Made by a program: the position numbers and the translations under genes. From Candidatus Omnitrophota bacterium (GTDB lineage: Bacteria; Omnitrophota; Gorgyraeia; Gygaellales; UBA12090), in NCBI GenBank assembly GCA_030674475.1, contig JAUSCZ010000008.1, positions 1 through 58,107 on the forward strand: a stretch of 58,107 bases of DNA, written 5' to 3'. Below, in pieces: positions 1 through 7,373 of this stretch. The notes below the pieces were generated by a model, which saw only the letters and a list, made by a program, of their open reading frames with translations, did no database searches and had not been told where the DNA came from. Within the stretch, counting starts at the first letter, position 1. Each line of letters begins with the position of its first letter.

Positions 1-233
1 TGAATTTTTTTGATCTCAGAAGGCGACAGCCCTTTAGGTGAGAAGGCCGGATCAGCCGTATTTTCCTCAAGTCCAATCACAATATACCCGCCACCCCAGT
101 TATTAACGTCGTTGGCAAAGGCGCACATGGTATGCAAAACGGCCAGAGGATTCCATCCTTCTTTAAATTCCAGCCGTTCGGTTTCAACTACTCGGCCGGA
201 GAGCAGTTCTTCAATATTAATAGGTATCGCCAT
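1..233 (-). CDS. AlbA_2/Schlafen-type DNA-binding regulator, N-terminal part (runs off window)
   Basis: Read from an ATG at 233, the minus strand gives about 77 residues beginning MAIPINIEELLSGRVVETER, followed by LEFKEGWNP, a short CAFAND segment and GGGYIVIGLEE. This order (xxLEFK, aFaN, GGxIviGxxd) is the AlbA_2 putative DNA-binding domain found at the N-terminus of RecG-like or divergent-AAA transcriptional regulators. The gene is open at the window edge, so its C-terminal half cannot be seen. A C-terminal half of the same family lies at the other end of the window (55,935-56,488); the two cannot be one gene as laid out here. Family assignment is fairly sure; target and role are unknown. 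Confidence 0.7.
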   Translation of the reverse strand, partial: MAIPINIEELLSGRVVETERLEFKEGWNPLAVLHTMCAFANDVNNWGGGYIVIGLEENTADPAFSPKGLSPSEIKKI

Positions 234-469
234 TTTCACTCCTTCGCATAAGCGAACACTTAAGAACCCAGGAATACATTACTTATTTCGCCCCTTCCTG
301 CATGGCTTCCGGGGAGACTCTGAATGAATTAAGTGTTGTGTCCCCTGAATTCCCCATAATCAGTAATCATATTTCCCTATTAAACTCAATAACATCTCAA
401 TTTAGTATCACCTCACGCGGCCATTTCGTTAGCGCCAACAAAATGGTCTCAAAGAATTTTCCTAATAGT
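234..469. repeat. intergenic spacer with RAYT/REP-like scrap
   Basis: No convincing gene. At about 325-350 the plus strand has a TTAAGTG-TGTGTCCCC-GAATTCC string like those that follow the stop codons of RAYT transposase remnants elsewhere in the window (41.3, 44.2 and 46.25 kb), so this is probably an eroded end of the same repeat family. Confidence 0.4.
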
Positions 470-811
470 TCACTTACTATTTTCCTCCGCCTTACAATTC
501 CATCGAATACGAGACATCTTTTCTGTCCCCTCGGGATCCCACATATCCCGGTACGCGTAAACATATTCTGTGGCGGATTTTTGGTCAATGTCATAATAAT
601 ATCTGCAAAGTTTTCTATACATCTCAAGCATATTTTTATCGAAGCAAAAACCAAGCATCCCATCAAGGGTGCATTCTATCCGGTGTTTCTCCCGGTAGCG
701 GGAACCGATAATCTCCTCAAATTCCCGCTCATAAACAGTTACAGCCGTTCTGGCAAGGCTCTGGATATTTTTCGCTAATTGCGTAATTGTCTGCTTTTGT
801 TTACGAATCAT
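470..811 (-). CDS. uncharacterised 113-residue protein
   Basis: Not recognised. The protein begins MIRKQKQTITQLAKNIQ, is mixed-charge and probably helical, and has a tyrosine- and tryptophan-bearing middle (RKLCRYYYD, YAYRDMWDPEGTE). No signal peptide or membrane segment is seen. The ATG at 811 falls inside the end of a RadC-like N-terminal scrap (801-908), so the two overlap by 11 bases in different frames, as expected at a recombination joint. The composition looks coding, and a plus-strand ORF over the same bases is less protein-like. It could be an orphan accessory gene or a remnant of a larger one. Confidence 0.45.
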   Translation of the reverse strand: MIRKQKQTITQLAKNIQSLARTAVTVYEREFEEIIGSRYREKHRIECTLDGMLGFCFDKNMLEMYRKLCRYYYDIDQKSATEYVYAYRDMWDPEGTEKMSRIRWNCKAEENSK

Positions 812-908
812 ATGATTTTAGCCTCAAGCCCTTCTTGAGCAGTTTCTCCCTTGGCCTGTCATCCTCCGGCCACGTCTTAATTCCTGTCGCTTTAGATTCC
901 TTCGTCAT
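801..908 (-). pseudogene. RadC/UPF0758 N-terminal remnant (35 codons)
   Basis: Translation from ATG 908 gives MTKESKATGIKTWPEDDRPR followed by EKLLKKG, then diverges and stops. WPEDDRPREKLLKxG is the signature start of RadC/YeeS-type JAB-domain proteins, where ALSDAELLAILLRTG should follow; here it does not. It is therefore a 5' scrap of a radC-like gene joined to unrelated sequence. Full RadC proteins are about 220 residues. The motif is distinctive, but the fragment is short. Confidence 0.55.
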
Positions 909-966
909 TCTTCTCTGCTCCAGTTATTACCCTATTTATTACCCTATTTGAGAAGTTGTTACCCTA

Positions 967-1998
967 TTAGATCTTTTTCCATTTTGCGCTCTTGCCTTTT
1001 CCAAGGCATTCAATCTTTTTTACCTTTTGCAATTCCCGGAAGATTACCTTTATCATATCGCGGCTGATAGCAGGACACTCTCGTTCAATATCGCCTAAAC
1101 TGAATTCTCCAACCTGACGCTCGATAACTTGATTCAGAATCTGTGTCTTTGCCCCGCGTGCAGGCTTAATATTTGCCGCCCGCTCTTCAAATTCCTTATA
1201 AGCCGCCAGCACCGTGCCGAGGAAGTAATTGAACCATGGAATCACATCATGTTTAGCCTCGTGCCATTTCTGCGAGCTTTTGTTAAGCGTTTCATAATAC
1301 GTTTCTTTCGACTGCTCAACGATGCGCTCAATACTGATATATTTCCCTACCGTAAAACCATGCTGATACAACGCCAGCAAAGTCAAAAGCCGCGAAACCC
1401 TGCCGTTACCGTCACGAAAAGGGTGAATACTTAAAAAATCCAGCACAAGACAGGCAACCGCGTAAAGATCGGGATATTTAAGCTGTGAGACGCTGTGCTC
1501 ATAAGACAAACAGAGTTGCTCCATCGTCTCTGGTGTTTTAGCGGCACTCACAGGTTTAAAAATTACCTCAATGCGGCCATCCGGATGCTTACGAATAATG
1601 TCATTATCTTTTTCTTTCCACTTACCCGCATCCCACGATTCGCCGCGGCAAATCCGGTGTAATTCCTTGACCGTCTCCGGATTAATCCTTAGGCTTTTAT
1701 GCTTTGTGTGAATCAATTCAAGCGCTTTGCGGTATCCCGCGATCTCTTCTTCAGAACGATCGCGCGGTTTACTGTGCCCGATAACAAGCGGTTTTAAACG
1801 GGCATGATCAACCGTTACCCCTTCAATGCGGTTTGATGACTCGGAGCTCTCAATAAGTGCCGTCTCAAGTAAAGTCTTTAAGATTTGCGGCGATTGCTTC
1901 GTGTAGACTTCCTGTTTGCCTTTGTATTCGGCAATCGAATTCGTCAGCCAAACCGCGCTTAAAGGCAATTTCACATTTTCTCGTTTAAATGAGTTCAT
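967..1998 (-). CDS. Fic family protein (predicted AMP/NMP transferase)
   Basis: 343 residues. The Fic core carries HPFRDGNGR at residues 192-200, matching the catalytic HxFx(D/E)GNGRxxR motif that transfers a nucleotide from ATP to a hydroxyl side chain of a target protein. An SNRIEG string at 55-60 fits the (S/T)xxxE(G/N) inhibitory helix of class II Fic proteins, so activity is probably self-restrained. The C-terminal 70 residues look like a winged-helix domain. The start ATG at 1998 follows a GAGGAC ribosome site. An XRE-type regulator lies upstream on the same strand, as is common for accessory Fic genes. Target unknown; it may act as a toxin, a regulator or a phage-related function. Confidence 0.9.
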   Translation of the reverse strand: MNSFKRENVKLPLSAVWLTNSIAEYKGKQEVYTKQSPQILKTLLETALIESSESSNRIEGVTVDHARLKPLVIGHSKPRDRSEEEIAGYRKALELIHTKHKSLRINPETVKELHRICRGESWDAGKWKEKDNDIIRKHPDGRIEVIFKPVSAAKTPETMEQLCLSYEHSVSQLKYPDLYAVACLVLDFLSIHPFRDGNGRVSRLLTLLALYQHGFTVGKYISIERIVEQSKETYYETLNKSSQKWHEAKHDVIPWFNYFLGTVLAAYKEFEERAANIKPARGAKTQILNQVIERQVGEFSLGDIERECPAISRDMIKVIFRELQKVKKIECLGKGKSAKWKKI

Positions 1999-2190
1999 TT
2001 TGTCCTCTTATTTAACGCTGTATTTTTGGGGTCCAAAAGTTACGCCTGAAATAACCTTTTGGAATTTTTTTACAATCCGAATTGCAACATCTTCTGCTTC
2101 CCGGTGGACACGTCGTCTTATTGATCCTTCGATAAGCTCAGGACTCCGCCCTGGTTTGGCAAACTCAACATAGCGCTGCTGGCCTTCATT

Positions 2191-2221
2191 TTCAGCTGTT
2201 GCAAAAAATGCAACAGCTGAA
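2191..2221. terminator. 13-bp perfect hairpin between XRE gene and fic
   Basis: TTCAGCTGTTGCA, a 5-base A loop, then the exact reverse complement. It lies downstream of the XRE gene (2275-2472) and upstream of fic on the same strand. There is no long T-run on either side, so an operator for the XRE protein or an RNA-stability hairpin is as likely as a terminator. Confidence 0.45.
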
Positions 2222-2274
2222 CATTTATTATATGCCTAACTATCAATAATTCAAGAAATTGCAATAATATTAAT

Positions 2275-2472
2275 TTATCCCTTGCTCTTTATTTTAATCC
2301 CTCGAAGGGCTAAAAACTTACCTATATGATACTGCTGAATTTTATTCGGCTTGGTCTTGCCGTTAAACCACCGGCTGACTGTTGAAAAGGCAACCTTTAA
2401 ATCTTTTGCCAGTTCAACTTGCGTAATTCTGTTTTCCAGCCGGTATAGCTCTAATTGTTTGATCATGTCCAT
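2275..2472 (-). CDS. XRE/Cro-CI type helix-turn-helix regulator
   Basis: A 65-residue protein made almost entirely of one HTH: LYRLENRITQVELAKDLKV then FSTVSRWFNGKTKPN, with the usual Q-x-x-L-A turn and W-x-x-G-x-x-x-P end. Single-domain Cro-like proteins of this size bind operators as dimers. It lies directly upstream of the Fic gene on the same strand, so it may control that gene and itself; the perfect hairpin at 2191-2221 is a candidate operator. Regulation of fic is inferred from position only. Confidence 0.8.
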   Translation of the reverse strand: MDMIKQLELYRLENRITQVELAKDLKVAFSTVSRWFNGKTKPNKIQQYHIGKFLALRGIKIKSKG

Positions 2473-2613
2473 TGGACTTTACCCCCATATTTATGTCTCA
2501 GGATTGATTTTCGTGAATTATTCTAACCTGCTTTGCACAGATTGCATTATATAGCTAAAAATGTCAAAAGGCAAGAAAAATTTTTTAGGAAACTTACCCA
2601 ATCGGTTATCAGG

Positions 2614-2840
2614 GGAAACTCGCGATTTTTCCCTCACCTTACCCCTCCCCGCCTCCCCTTGGTAGAGACTGGGTCAAATGAAATTGGTCTCGACGAGAAG
2701 TTTTTGTCATCCCCGAATGCTTTAGTCGGGGATCCAGAATCTCTCGTCGTGGATTCCCGCTTTCGCGGGAATGACATAACCATTTGGCACAGTCTCTGGT
2801 AAGGGGAGGATTTCTTACCTCTCCCACAAGCCAGAGAGGG
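2614..2840. repeat. CTCCCC palindromic repeat, copy A (interrupted)
   Basis: Both flanks match the uninterrupted copy at 4053-4145: GGAAACTCGCGATTT, ACCCCTCCCCGCCTCCCCTT, GGTA, then AGGGGAGGATTTCTT. Here the centre is split after GGTA (2664) by a 132-bp insertion. Related shorter copies occur at 32,331-32,397 (inside dnaX), 34,474-34,502 and 37,375-37,463. Confidence 0.8.
2665..2796. mobile_element. 132-bp MITE-like insertion with 16-bp terminal inverted repeats
   Basis: The ends are GAGACTGGGTCAAATG (2665-2680) and CATTTGGCACAGTCTC (2781-2796), inverted with 14 of 16 matches. The flanks are a 5-bp direct repeat TGGTA (2660-2664 and 2797-2801). Removing the element and one TGGTA restores the palindrome exactly as it stands at 4053-4145. 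The interior carries GTCATCCCCGAA ... TTCGCGGGAATGAC, a REP-like palindrome also seen near 24,950. It is non-coding, so it must have been moved in trans. Confidence 0.8.
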
Positions 2841-2981
2841 TCATAAACCTAATAAAATTAATATGTCTGGATTGCGTCCTCCGACTTGACCGGGGGATCA
2901 AGCCGGACAATGACAAAAATTGAATTTCGCAATAATCTTAACAGTGCGGTAGAGCTCGAATACGCCCTGCGTTCCAGTCCC

Positions 2982-3021
2982 AAACAGAGAAACCCCTTCA
3001 GCCGAAGGGGTTTCTCTGTTT
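2982..3021. terminator. 18-bp perfect GC-rich hairpin, bidirectional terminator
   Basis: AAACAGAGAAACCCCTTC, loop AGCC, then the exact reverse complement ending in TTT. It lies just beyond the stop of the cyclophilin gene (3077) on the minus strand and has T residues on both strands, so it can end transcription from either side. Confidence 0.75.
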
Positions 3022-3076
3022 TATCTAAATTATAGACCAAGATTTTGCTAGCGCCAAGCGCGCGCGAAATCAGAGT

Positions 3077-3631
3077 TTATTCTTCTACATAAGCCTTGAT
3101 TATTTTCTGCTCGGTTACCGGCTTATCGGAAGCGCCGACCTGGCAGTTCTCTATCTTTTCTACTATTTCATATCCAGACACCACTTCGCCGAATATGGTA
3201 TGTTTCATATTTAGCCAGGGAGTAGGCACCGTGGTAATAAAAAACTGGCTTCCGTTGGTGCCCGGCCCGGCATTGGCCATGGCCAGAATGCCTTTGCGGT
3301 CAAACTTTACATTGGCAGAAACTTCATCTTCAAACGGCTTTCCCCAGAGAGACTCTCCCCCCATTCCGGTTCCACTGGGGTCTCCCCCTTGGATCATAAA
3401 ATCCTTAATCGCCCGGTGAAAAATTATCCCGTTATAATAACCCTTCTTCACCAACCCCAGAAAATTCTCCACTGTCTTGGGGGCTGTTTCAGGAAATAAC
3501 TTTACCACTATTTTTCCCTGATTAGTCTCTAAAACCACCTTCGCCTCACCTGCCATAGCCACGCCTCCGGTTAAAAAAGTAGATAAAAACCACACCCCTA
3601 ACCACATCCTTACTGTCCGTCCCATGCTCAA
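3077..3631 (-). CDS. exported peptidyl-prolyl cis-trans isomerase (cyclophilin)
   Basis: 184 residues. It starts with a signal peptide (about residues 1-28, hydrophobic core WLGVWFLSTFLTGG, likely cut at AMA-GEA), so it probably acts in the periplasm on prolyl bonds of exported proteins. The cyclophilin fold is complete: FHRAIKDFMIQGGDP supplies the catalytic Arg and Gln, and GTNGSQFFIT plus NMKHTIFGEV follow. A single domain of about 155 residues is the usual bacterial PpiA/PpiB size. It stands alone, followed by the strong hairpin at 2982-3021. The family is certain; which paralogue name applies is not. Confidence 0.93.
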   Translation of the reverse strand: MSMGRTVRMWLGVWFLSTFLTGGVAMAGEAKVVLETNQGKIVVKLFPETAPKTVENFLGLVKKGYYNGIIFHRAIKDFMIQGGDPSGTGMGGESLWGKPFEDEVSANVKFDRKGILAMANAGPGTNGSQFFITTVPTPWLNMKHTIFGEVVSGYEIVEKIENCQVGASDKPVTEQKIIKAYVEE

Positions 3632-3808
3632 ACCCTCCTCGTATAATATGTGTAATAGCCTGTTAATGTCGAATTTCCTAATAACGAATGCCGAACAAAT
3701 GACTAATTCTTCAATTCCCTAATGTCTAAAAGATTTATTTAGGCCTTTAGGCATTAGACATTAATTCGCCATTCGGATTTCGTCATTAGACATTTTCCTG
3801 TTGCTACC
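3632..3808. repeat. AT-rich spacer built from repeated words, inverted
   Basis: Contains AATGTCGAATTTCC, CTAATGTCTAAAAGAT, AGGCATTAGACATTAATTCG and CATTCGGATTTCGTCATTAG, which fold back on each other (CTAATGTCTAAA against GCATTAGACATT). The same words and palindromic plan recur at 18,489-18,686. No gene seen. Confidence 0.6.
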
Positions 3809-4027
3809 TCACTTTATCTCTATCCTTTTATCCCTTGACCTTTCTCCCTGGATGATCAAAATCCGGGATTTACGAACTCCATAATATTCCGCCAGCGCCT
3901 CAATTACAGCCTTATTCGCCTTATTGTCCTCGGGCGCGGCGGGGACATACACTTTTAAACACCCCGGGGTTGTTTCCTCAACGCGCTTGAATTTTGCCTT
4001 TGTTGTAACCCGGACATTGATAATCAC
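3809..4027 (-). CDS. DUF167 / YggU family protein
   Basis: 72 residues, the normal length for the small UPF0235/YggU family. Recognisable features are the N-terminal beta strand INVRVTTKAKFKRVEE, the central YVPAAPEDNKANKAVIEALAEYYGV and the end IIQGERSRDKRIEIK. The family has a known alpha/beta fold but no agreed biochemical role. The gene stands between two repeat-filled spacers and has no obvious operon partner. Confidence 0.9.
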   Translation of the reverse strand: MIINVRVTTKAKFKRVEETTPGCLKVYVPAAPEDNKANKAVIEALAEYYGVRKSRILIIQGERSRDKRIEIK

Positions 4028-4052
4028 TCTGATCTTTACTTAATGGGATTGA

Positions 4053-4145
4053 GGAAACTCGCGATTTGTGCCCCTCGCCTAACCCCTCCCCGCCTCCCCT
4101 TGGTAAGGGGAGGATTTCTTTCCTCTCCCCAAGGGGAGAGGAAAG
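4053..4145. repeat. CTCCCC palindromic repeat, copy B (intact)
   Basis: GGAAACTCGCGATTT is followed by ACCCCTCCCCGCCTCCCCTT, GGTA and AGGGGAGGATTTC, then a second small palindrome CCTCTCCCCAAGGGGAGAGG. It is the intact counterpart of copy A and serves as the empty-site reference for the insertion at 2665-2796. Confidence 0.8.
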
Positions 4146-4191
4146 AACGAAAAGATATTTACTCTAACAACTAACTGGCTACATGAAAAGT

Positions 4192-5172
4192 CTAGCCCTC
4201 TGGCTTAGTTTCGATTGTTTCCGGCTTGGCGGCGGATGAGGAAATCAGCTTATCCTGGAATTTGCTTAATCTCTTATCGGCATCATCGTATTTCTGGGAA
4301 GAGCCTCTTATGTGATTGCCTAACAGCCGGAAATCCTCGGAGAACTTAGACAGTTCTTGCTGAAGGCGGCCCAGATTAGACAAAATTTCCTTGGCGTTAC
4401 GCTCTACCTGCAGGCCTTTTAAACCTAAACAGATTACCTGTAGATAGGCGTAAAAGGTATTCGGGGAAACCGGAACCACCTTTTTACTCAAGGCATAGCT
4501 CAGTAGCTCCTGCCTTATGGTTGCCTCGTAATAGACATTCTCCGCCGGAATATACATTAAGGCGAAATCAAAGGTCCCTTCGTCGGTAAGGATATATTTG
4601 TTAGAAATCTCGTTAATTCTATTCTTGACATCGGTAATGAATTTCTTGGAATACGCGCTCTTGGCCTCGTCGCCTTCAGCCTGTAAATAAGCTTGAAAAT
4701 TCTCCAGGGGAAACTTAGCGTCTATGGGGACGATATTGCCGCCTAAACGGATCACCGCGTCTACGGTTTCACCGGTTTTAAAACGGTACTGCAGGTCATA
4801 ATGGCCCTTAGGAAGAACCTGCTCCAGGAGATTGCCTAAAAGAGTTTCTCCTATTTCCCCCCGGAATTTGGGGGCCTTAAGCAGATTCTGCAGGCTGGAG
4901 ATATCTTTGCTTATTTCAAAAATCTGACGGTTGGTTTCCTCTAATTTACCTAAGCTCTTAGAGAGGCCTGAAACTACATTTACGGTATTGTCTAAGCGCT
5001 CACCCACGCCTTTTTGCATCTCACCGACACTTAGAGACATCTCTTTGAGGCGCTCGCTGATTTGATTGGTTATGGCGTTTAGATGGAAATTAGTCTGGGA
5101 GGAAATCTTAAAAAGCAGGCCGGCTATGATAATTACTAACACCAAAAATAAAGCTATACCTATCCAGAGCAT
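4192..5172 (-). CDS. rmuC: RmuC family DNA recombination protein
   Basis: 326 residues. An N-terminal membrane anchor (LFLVLVIIIAGLLF), a coiled coil to about residue 110, then the RmuC nuclease-like domain with FRGEIGETLLGNLLEQVLP and NIVPIDAKFPLENFQAY, where the acidic and lysine residues of a PD-(D/E)XK-like core lie. E. coli RmuC limits inversion at short inverted repeats, which is suggestive in a genome this rich in palindromes, though that link is only inference. E. coli RmuC is longer (about 475 residues); short forms are common. It lies 5 bases downstream of the prepilin peptidase gene. Confidence 0.92.
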   Translation of the reverse strand: MLWIGIALFLVLVIIIAGLLFKISSQTNFHLNAITNQISERLKEMSLSVGEMQKGVGERLDNTVNVVSGLSKSLGKLEETNRQIFEISKDISSLQNLLKAPKFRGEIGETLLGNLLEQVLPKGHYDLQYRFKTGETVDAVIRLGGNIVPIDAKFPLENFQAYLQAEGDEAKSAYSKKFITDVKNRINEISNKYILTDEGTFDFALMYIPAENVYYEATIRQELLSYALSKKVVPVSPNTFYAYLQVICLGLKGLQVERNAKEILSNLGRLQQELSKFSEDFRLLGNHIRGSSQKYDDADKRLSKFQDKLISSSAAKPETIETKPEG

Positions 5173-5177
5173 AATAA

Positions 5178-5999
5178 TTAATAATTAAAAATTACCAAGC
5201 TGATGATTTTATCTCCGAAAAACAGCGCGGTAATGGCGGCCAAAGACAAAAACGGCCCGTAAGGAATCAGGTGGCTTTTTTTAAATATCAGGACATATAT
5301 TCCCACTACCGAACCAAAGAAGGGGGCCAGGAAGAAAGTCAGCACAGTCAGCTTCCAGCCTAAGAAACTCCCAATCATCGCCAAAAGTTTGACATCACCC
5401 CCACCCATACATTCAGTTTCGCCTTCAATAGGGCCTTTTTTCATCAACTTAAAGATGATAAAATTTCCCAGAATCGCGCTTCCATAAATAAGCGCCCCTC
5501 CACAAAGAGCACCCACCAGCGAATCTACTAAAGGAATATGGGGAAATTCTTTAAAATTGGGAAAACTTTTAATCAGAAAGAAAATCAAACCCGCGGCCGT
5601 CCCACCTAAAGAAATCTCATCCGGGATAATCCGCCACTTAATATCAATAAAGGTAGCTACCAGCAGGCCTGAAATAAAGGTTATATAAATGAGCGAATCC
5701 AAAGAAAGGCCGTAGTGTCTATAGACAATCCAAAAAACCAGACCGGTCAAAACCTCAATCAGAGGATACTGAAAAGATATAGGCCTTTTACAAAATCTGC
5801 ACTTGCCACCCAGGAAGATAAAACTTAAGAGGGGAACATTATCGAACCAGTGAATGGGTTTCTTGCAGGACGGGCAATGCGAAGACGGCAATAATAAGGA
5901 ATAGCCTTCGTTGGGCATCCGGGATATGCAGACATTCAGGAAGCTTCCCACAATCAAACCAAAAAGAAAAACAAAAACCTCAATTATTTTTTCCGGCAT
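5178..5999 (-). CDS. pilD: type 4 prepilin peptidase / N-methyltransferase (A24 family)
   Basis: 273 residues, polytopic inner-membrane aspartyl protease that trims and N-methylates type IV pilins and pseudopilins. Four cysteines form the cytoplasmic zinc site (C42, C45, C67, C70 in HCPSCKKPI and KCRFCKRPI). The two catalytic aspartates are D119 in FIDIKWRIIPDE and D202 in GGGDVKLLAMIG. Seven to eight hydrophobic segments follow the family plan. Its start overlaps the aroE stop by 16 bases, so they are co-transcribed. Its substrates are not in this window, although a CpaF-type ATPase is at 49.6 kb. Confidence 0.95.
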   Translation of the reverse strand: MPEKIIEVFVFLFGLIVGSFLNVCISRMPNEGYSLLLPSSHCPSCKKPIHWFDNVPLLSFIFLGGKCRFCKRPISFQYPLIEVLTGLVFWIVYRHYGLSLDSLIYITFISGLLVATFIDIKWRIIPDEISLGGTAAGLIFFLIKSFPNFKEFPHIPLVDSLVGALCGGALIYGSAILGNFIIFKLMKKGPIEGETECMGGGDVKLLAMIGSFLGWKLTVLTFFLAPFFGSVVGIYVLIFKKSHLIPYGPFLSLAAITALFFGDKIISLVIFNY

Positions 6000-6910
6000 T
6001 CCTTCAATCCTTCCTCTAAAGCCACGCGCATAACCTCAACCGGAGCGTTTTTCTTTGTCCAGGACGTTGTCCAGAATTCAAATGCCGCCACCCCCTGATA
6101 TAAGAGCATACCCAAACCGCCGAAATTCTTCAACCCGAGCAATTTCGCGTCCTTTAGCAGTTGGCTTTCTCTATTATAAACCAGATCATATACGGATAAA
6201 TCTTTATGCAGCCAATCTTTCTTGACTACAGATGGATCGCCTTCTTTCATTCCCACCGGCGAGGCATTAATCAATAAATCAGATGATGCTAAAACAACAG
6301 GTAACTGCTTCTCCTGAGAAATAAATTCAAATGTACAATTAGTAACATTAAATGACGAAAAATGCTCTTTTGCAGAATTAAACGCGCCTTGATTAGGCTC
6401 GTAGATATAAATTTTGCGAGGTGATGTTCTCCAGGCTAAAGCAGCTACTACGGCCCTGCCTGCGCCGCCACAACCAATCAAAAGAACATTTTTATCTTTG
6501 GGATTAAATTTCAAATCTTTTTGTAATGACTGCCGAAAACCAGTTACATCCGTATTAAGACAATACATTTTCCCATCTTTTCTTATAACCGTATTAATAG
6601 CTCCTGTGATATATACATACATACCAATACCAGCTTTATTGACTTCAGGATAATGCTCATATATTATCTCTTTGGCTCTTACCTTGTGTGGAATGGTTAT
6701 ATTAAAACCTATTATCTCCTGCGAAAAAATTTGTTTTCCTTCAACATCTTTAACTGGGATATTCTTTAACAAAAAATTTTCCAGCTCCTCTGGTTTTATT
6801 TCAAGTAATCTATATTCCGCGTTTATGCCTAATTCCTTAAAGGCCGCGTTGTGCATCCTGGCTGAGAGGCTGTGTTTCACCGGATATCCGATAAGGCCGT
6901 AGGTCTTCAT
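5984..6910 (-). CDS. aroE: shikimate dehydrogenase
   Basis: 308 residues. Reduces 3-dehydroshikimate to shikimate with NADPH in the aromatic amino-acid pathway. GYPVKHSLSARMHNAAF binds the substrate (SxS), FNITIPHK carries the catalytic lysine, GCGGAGRAVVAAL is the dinucleotide glycine loop, and GLGMLLYQGVAAFEFWT closes the protein. It is slightly longer than the usual 270-290 because of an insertion around residues 50-65. Its ATG overlaps the stop of the upstream 150-residue protein by four bases (ATGA), so translation is probably coupled. Confidence 0.95.
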   Translation of the reverse strand: MKTYGLIGYPVKHSLSARMHNAAFKELGINAEYRLLEIKPEELENFLLKNIPVKDVEGKQIFSQEIIGFNITIPHKVRAKEIIYEHYPEVNKAGIGMYVYITGAINTVIRKDGKMYCLNTDVTGFRQSLQKDLKFNPKDKNVLLIGCGGAGRAVVAALAWRTSPRKIYIYEPNQGAFNSAKEHFSSFNVTNCTFEFISQEKQLPVVLASSDLLINASPVGMKEGDPSVVKKDWLHKDLSVYDLVYNRESQLLKDAKLLGLKNFGGLGMLLYQGVAAFEFWTTSWTKKNAPVEVMRVALEEGLKECRKK

Positions 6911-7359
6911 GTATTCTGTGATTTCTTCTTAAAAATTATCTGCCAGAATTGCTGCCAGTGCTGATCCTGAAAATAACTAAAAGGGGAAGGGTATAATTCT
7001 TTAAGTTTCTCCTGCATCTCCGGGTTGGTCAATTGCCTGGCCCGCGGCGGAAGGCGCTCATTCTCCGAGTAGTCTACCGGGAATAACCCATAGATAACAT
7101 TCCAGAACTTATCCCAGTCTAAACCCTGAAAATCCAAAAAAGGAGCGCCTACATACATTTTTAACTCCTCTTCTCTTTGCAGGGTAGATATCGGCCGGGA
7201 GCGCCCCGGGCTAAAACCCAGGTTAAAATTATCTACCCAGATATTAACGGTCTCAACCAGATCATTCCAATCCTGGCGCAGGTTTATTCTGGCTAAATAA
7301 AGCATAAAAGCCAAAACAATACCAAAAACTATCAGTATCTTTGGCCGCAGAGATGACAT
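6907..7359 (-). CDS. uncharacterised membrane-anchored 150-residue protein
   Basis: Not recognised. A single N-terminal membrane segment (residues 8-24, ILIVFGIVLAFMLYLA) is followed by a soluble part rich in Trp, Phe and Tyr. This part has two related W-x-x-F-W-x-x-I motifs (DKFWNVIYGLFP and QQFWQIIFKKK), which suggests an internal duplication. It lies between leuA and aroE, overlapping aroE by four bases, so it belongs to that operon. A role in envelope assembly is possible but not shown. Confidence 0.7.
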   Translation of the reverse strand: MSSLRPKILIVFGIVLAFMLYLARINLRQDWNDLVETVNIWVDNFNLGFSPGRSRPISTLQREEELKMYVGAPFLDFQGLDWDKFWNVIYGLFPVDYSENERLPPRARQLTNPEMQEKLKELYPSPFSYFQDQHWQQFWQIIFKKKSQNT

Positions 7360-7373
7360 TATTATCTTGGTAT

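Larger units (their letters stand above)
2473..3076. other. 604-base gene-free stretch filled with repeats
   Basis: No supported gene. It holds a CTCCCC-type palindromic repeat (2614-2840) interrupted by a 132-bp element (2665-2796), a second imperfect palindrome around 2864-2920 (GTCTGGATTGCG ... CCGGACAATGAC), and a strong hairpin at 2982-3021. Short ORFs on both strands here are translations of the repeats. Confidence 0.7.

Noticed and set aside
302-778. Plus-strand ORF of 158 codons
   Set aside because: No ribosome site, low-quality composition, and it lies over a more protein-like minus-strand frame (470-811) and repeat sequence.
2028-2235. Minus-strand frame ending EDVAIRIVKKFQKVISGVTF just before fic
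   Set aside because: Looks partly coding and ends next to the fic ribosome site, but has no start codon, includes a common CTTCGATAAGCTCAGGAC repeat, and matches no family I know.
2639-3040. Minus-strand ORFs reading CHSRESGNPRREILDPRLKH and similar
   Set aside because: They are translations of palindromic repeats (GGGATCC and GTCATTCCCGC types) and have no start signals.
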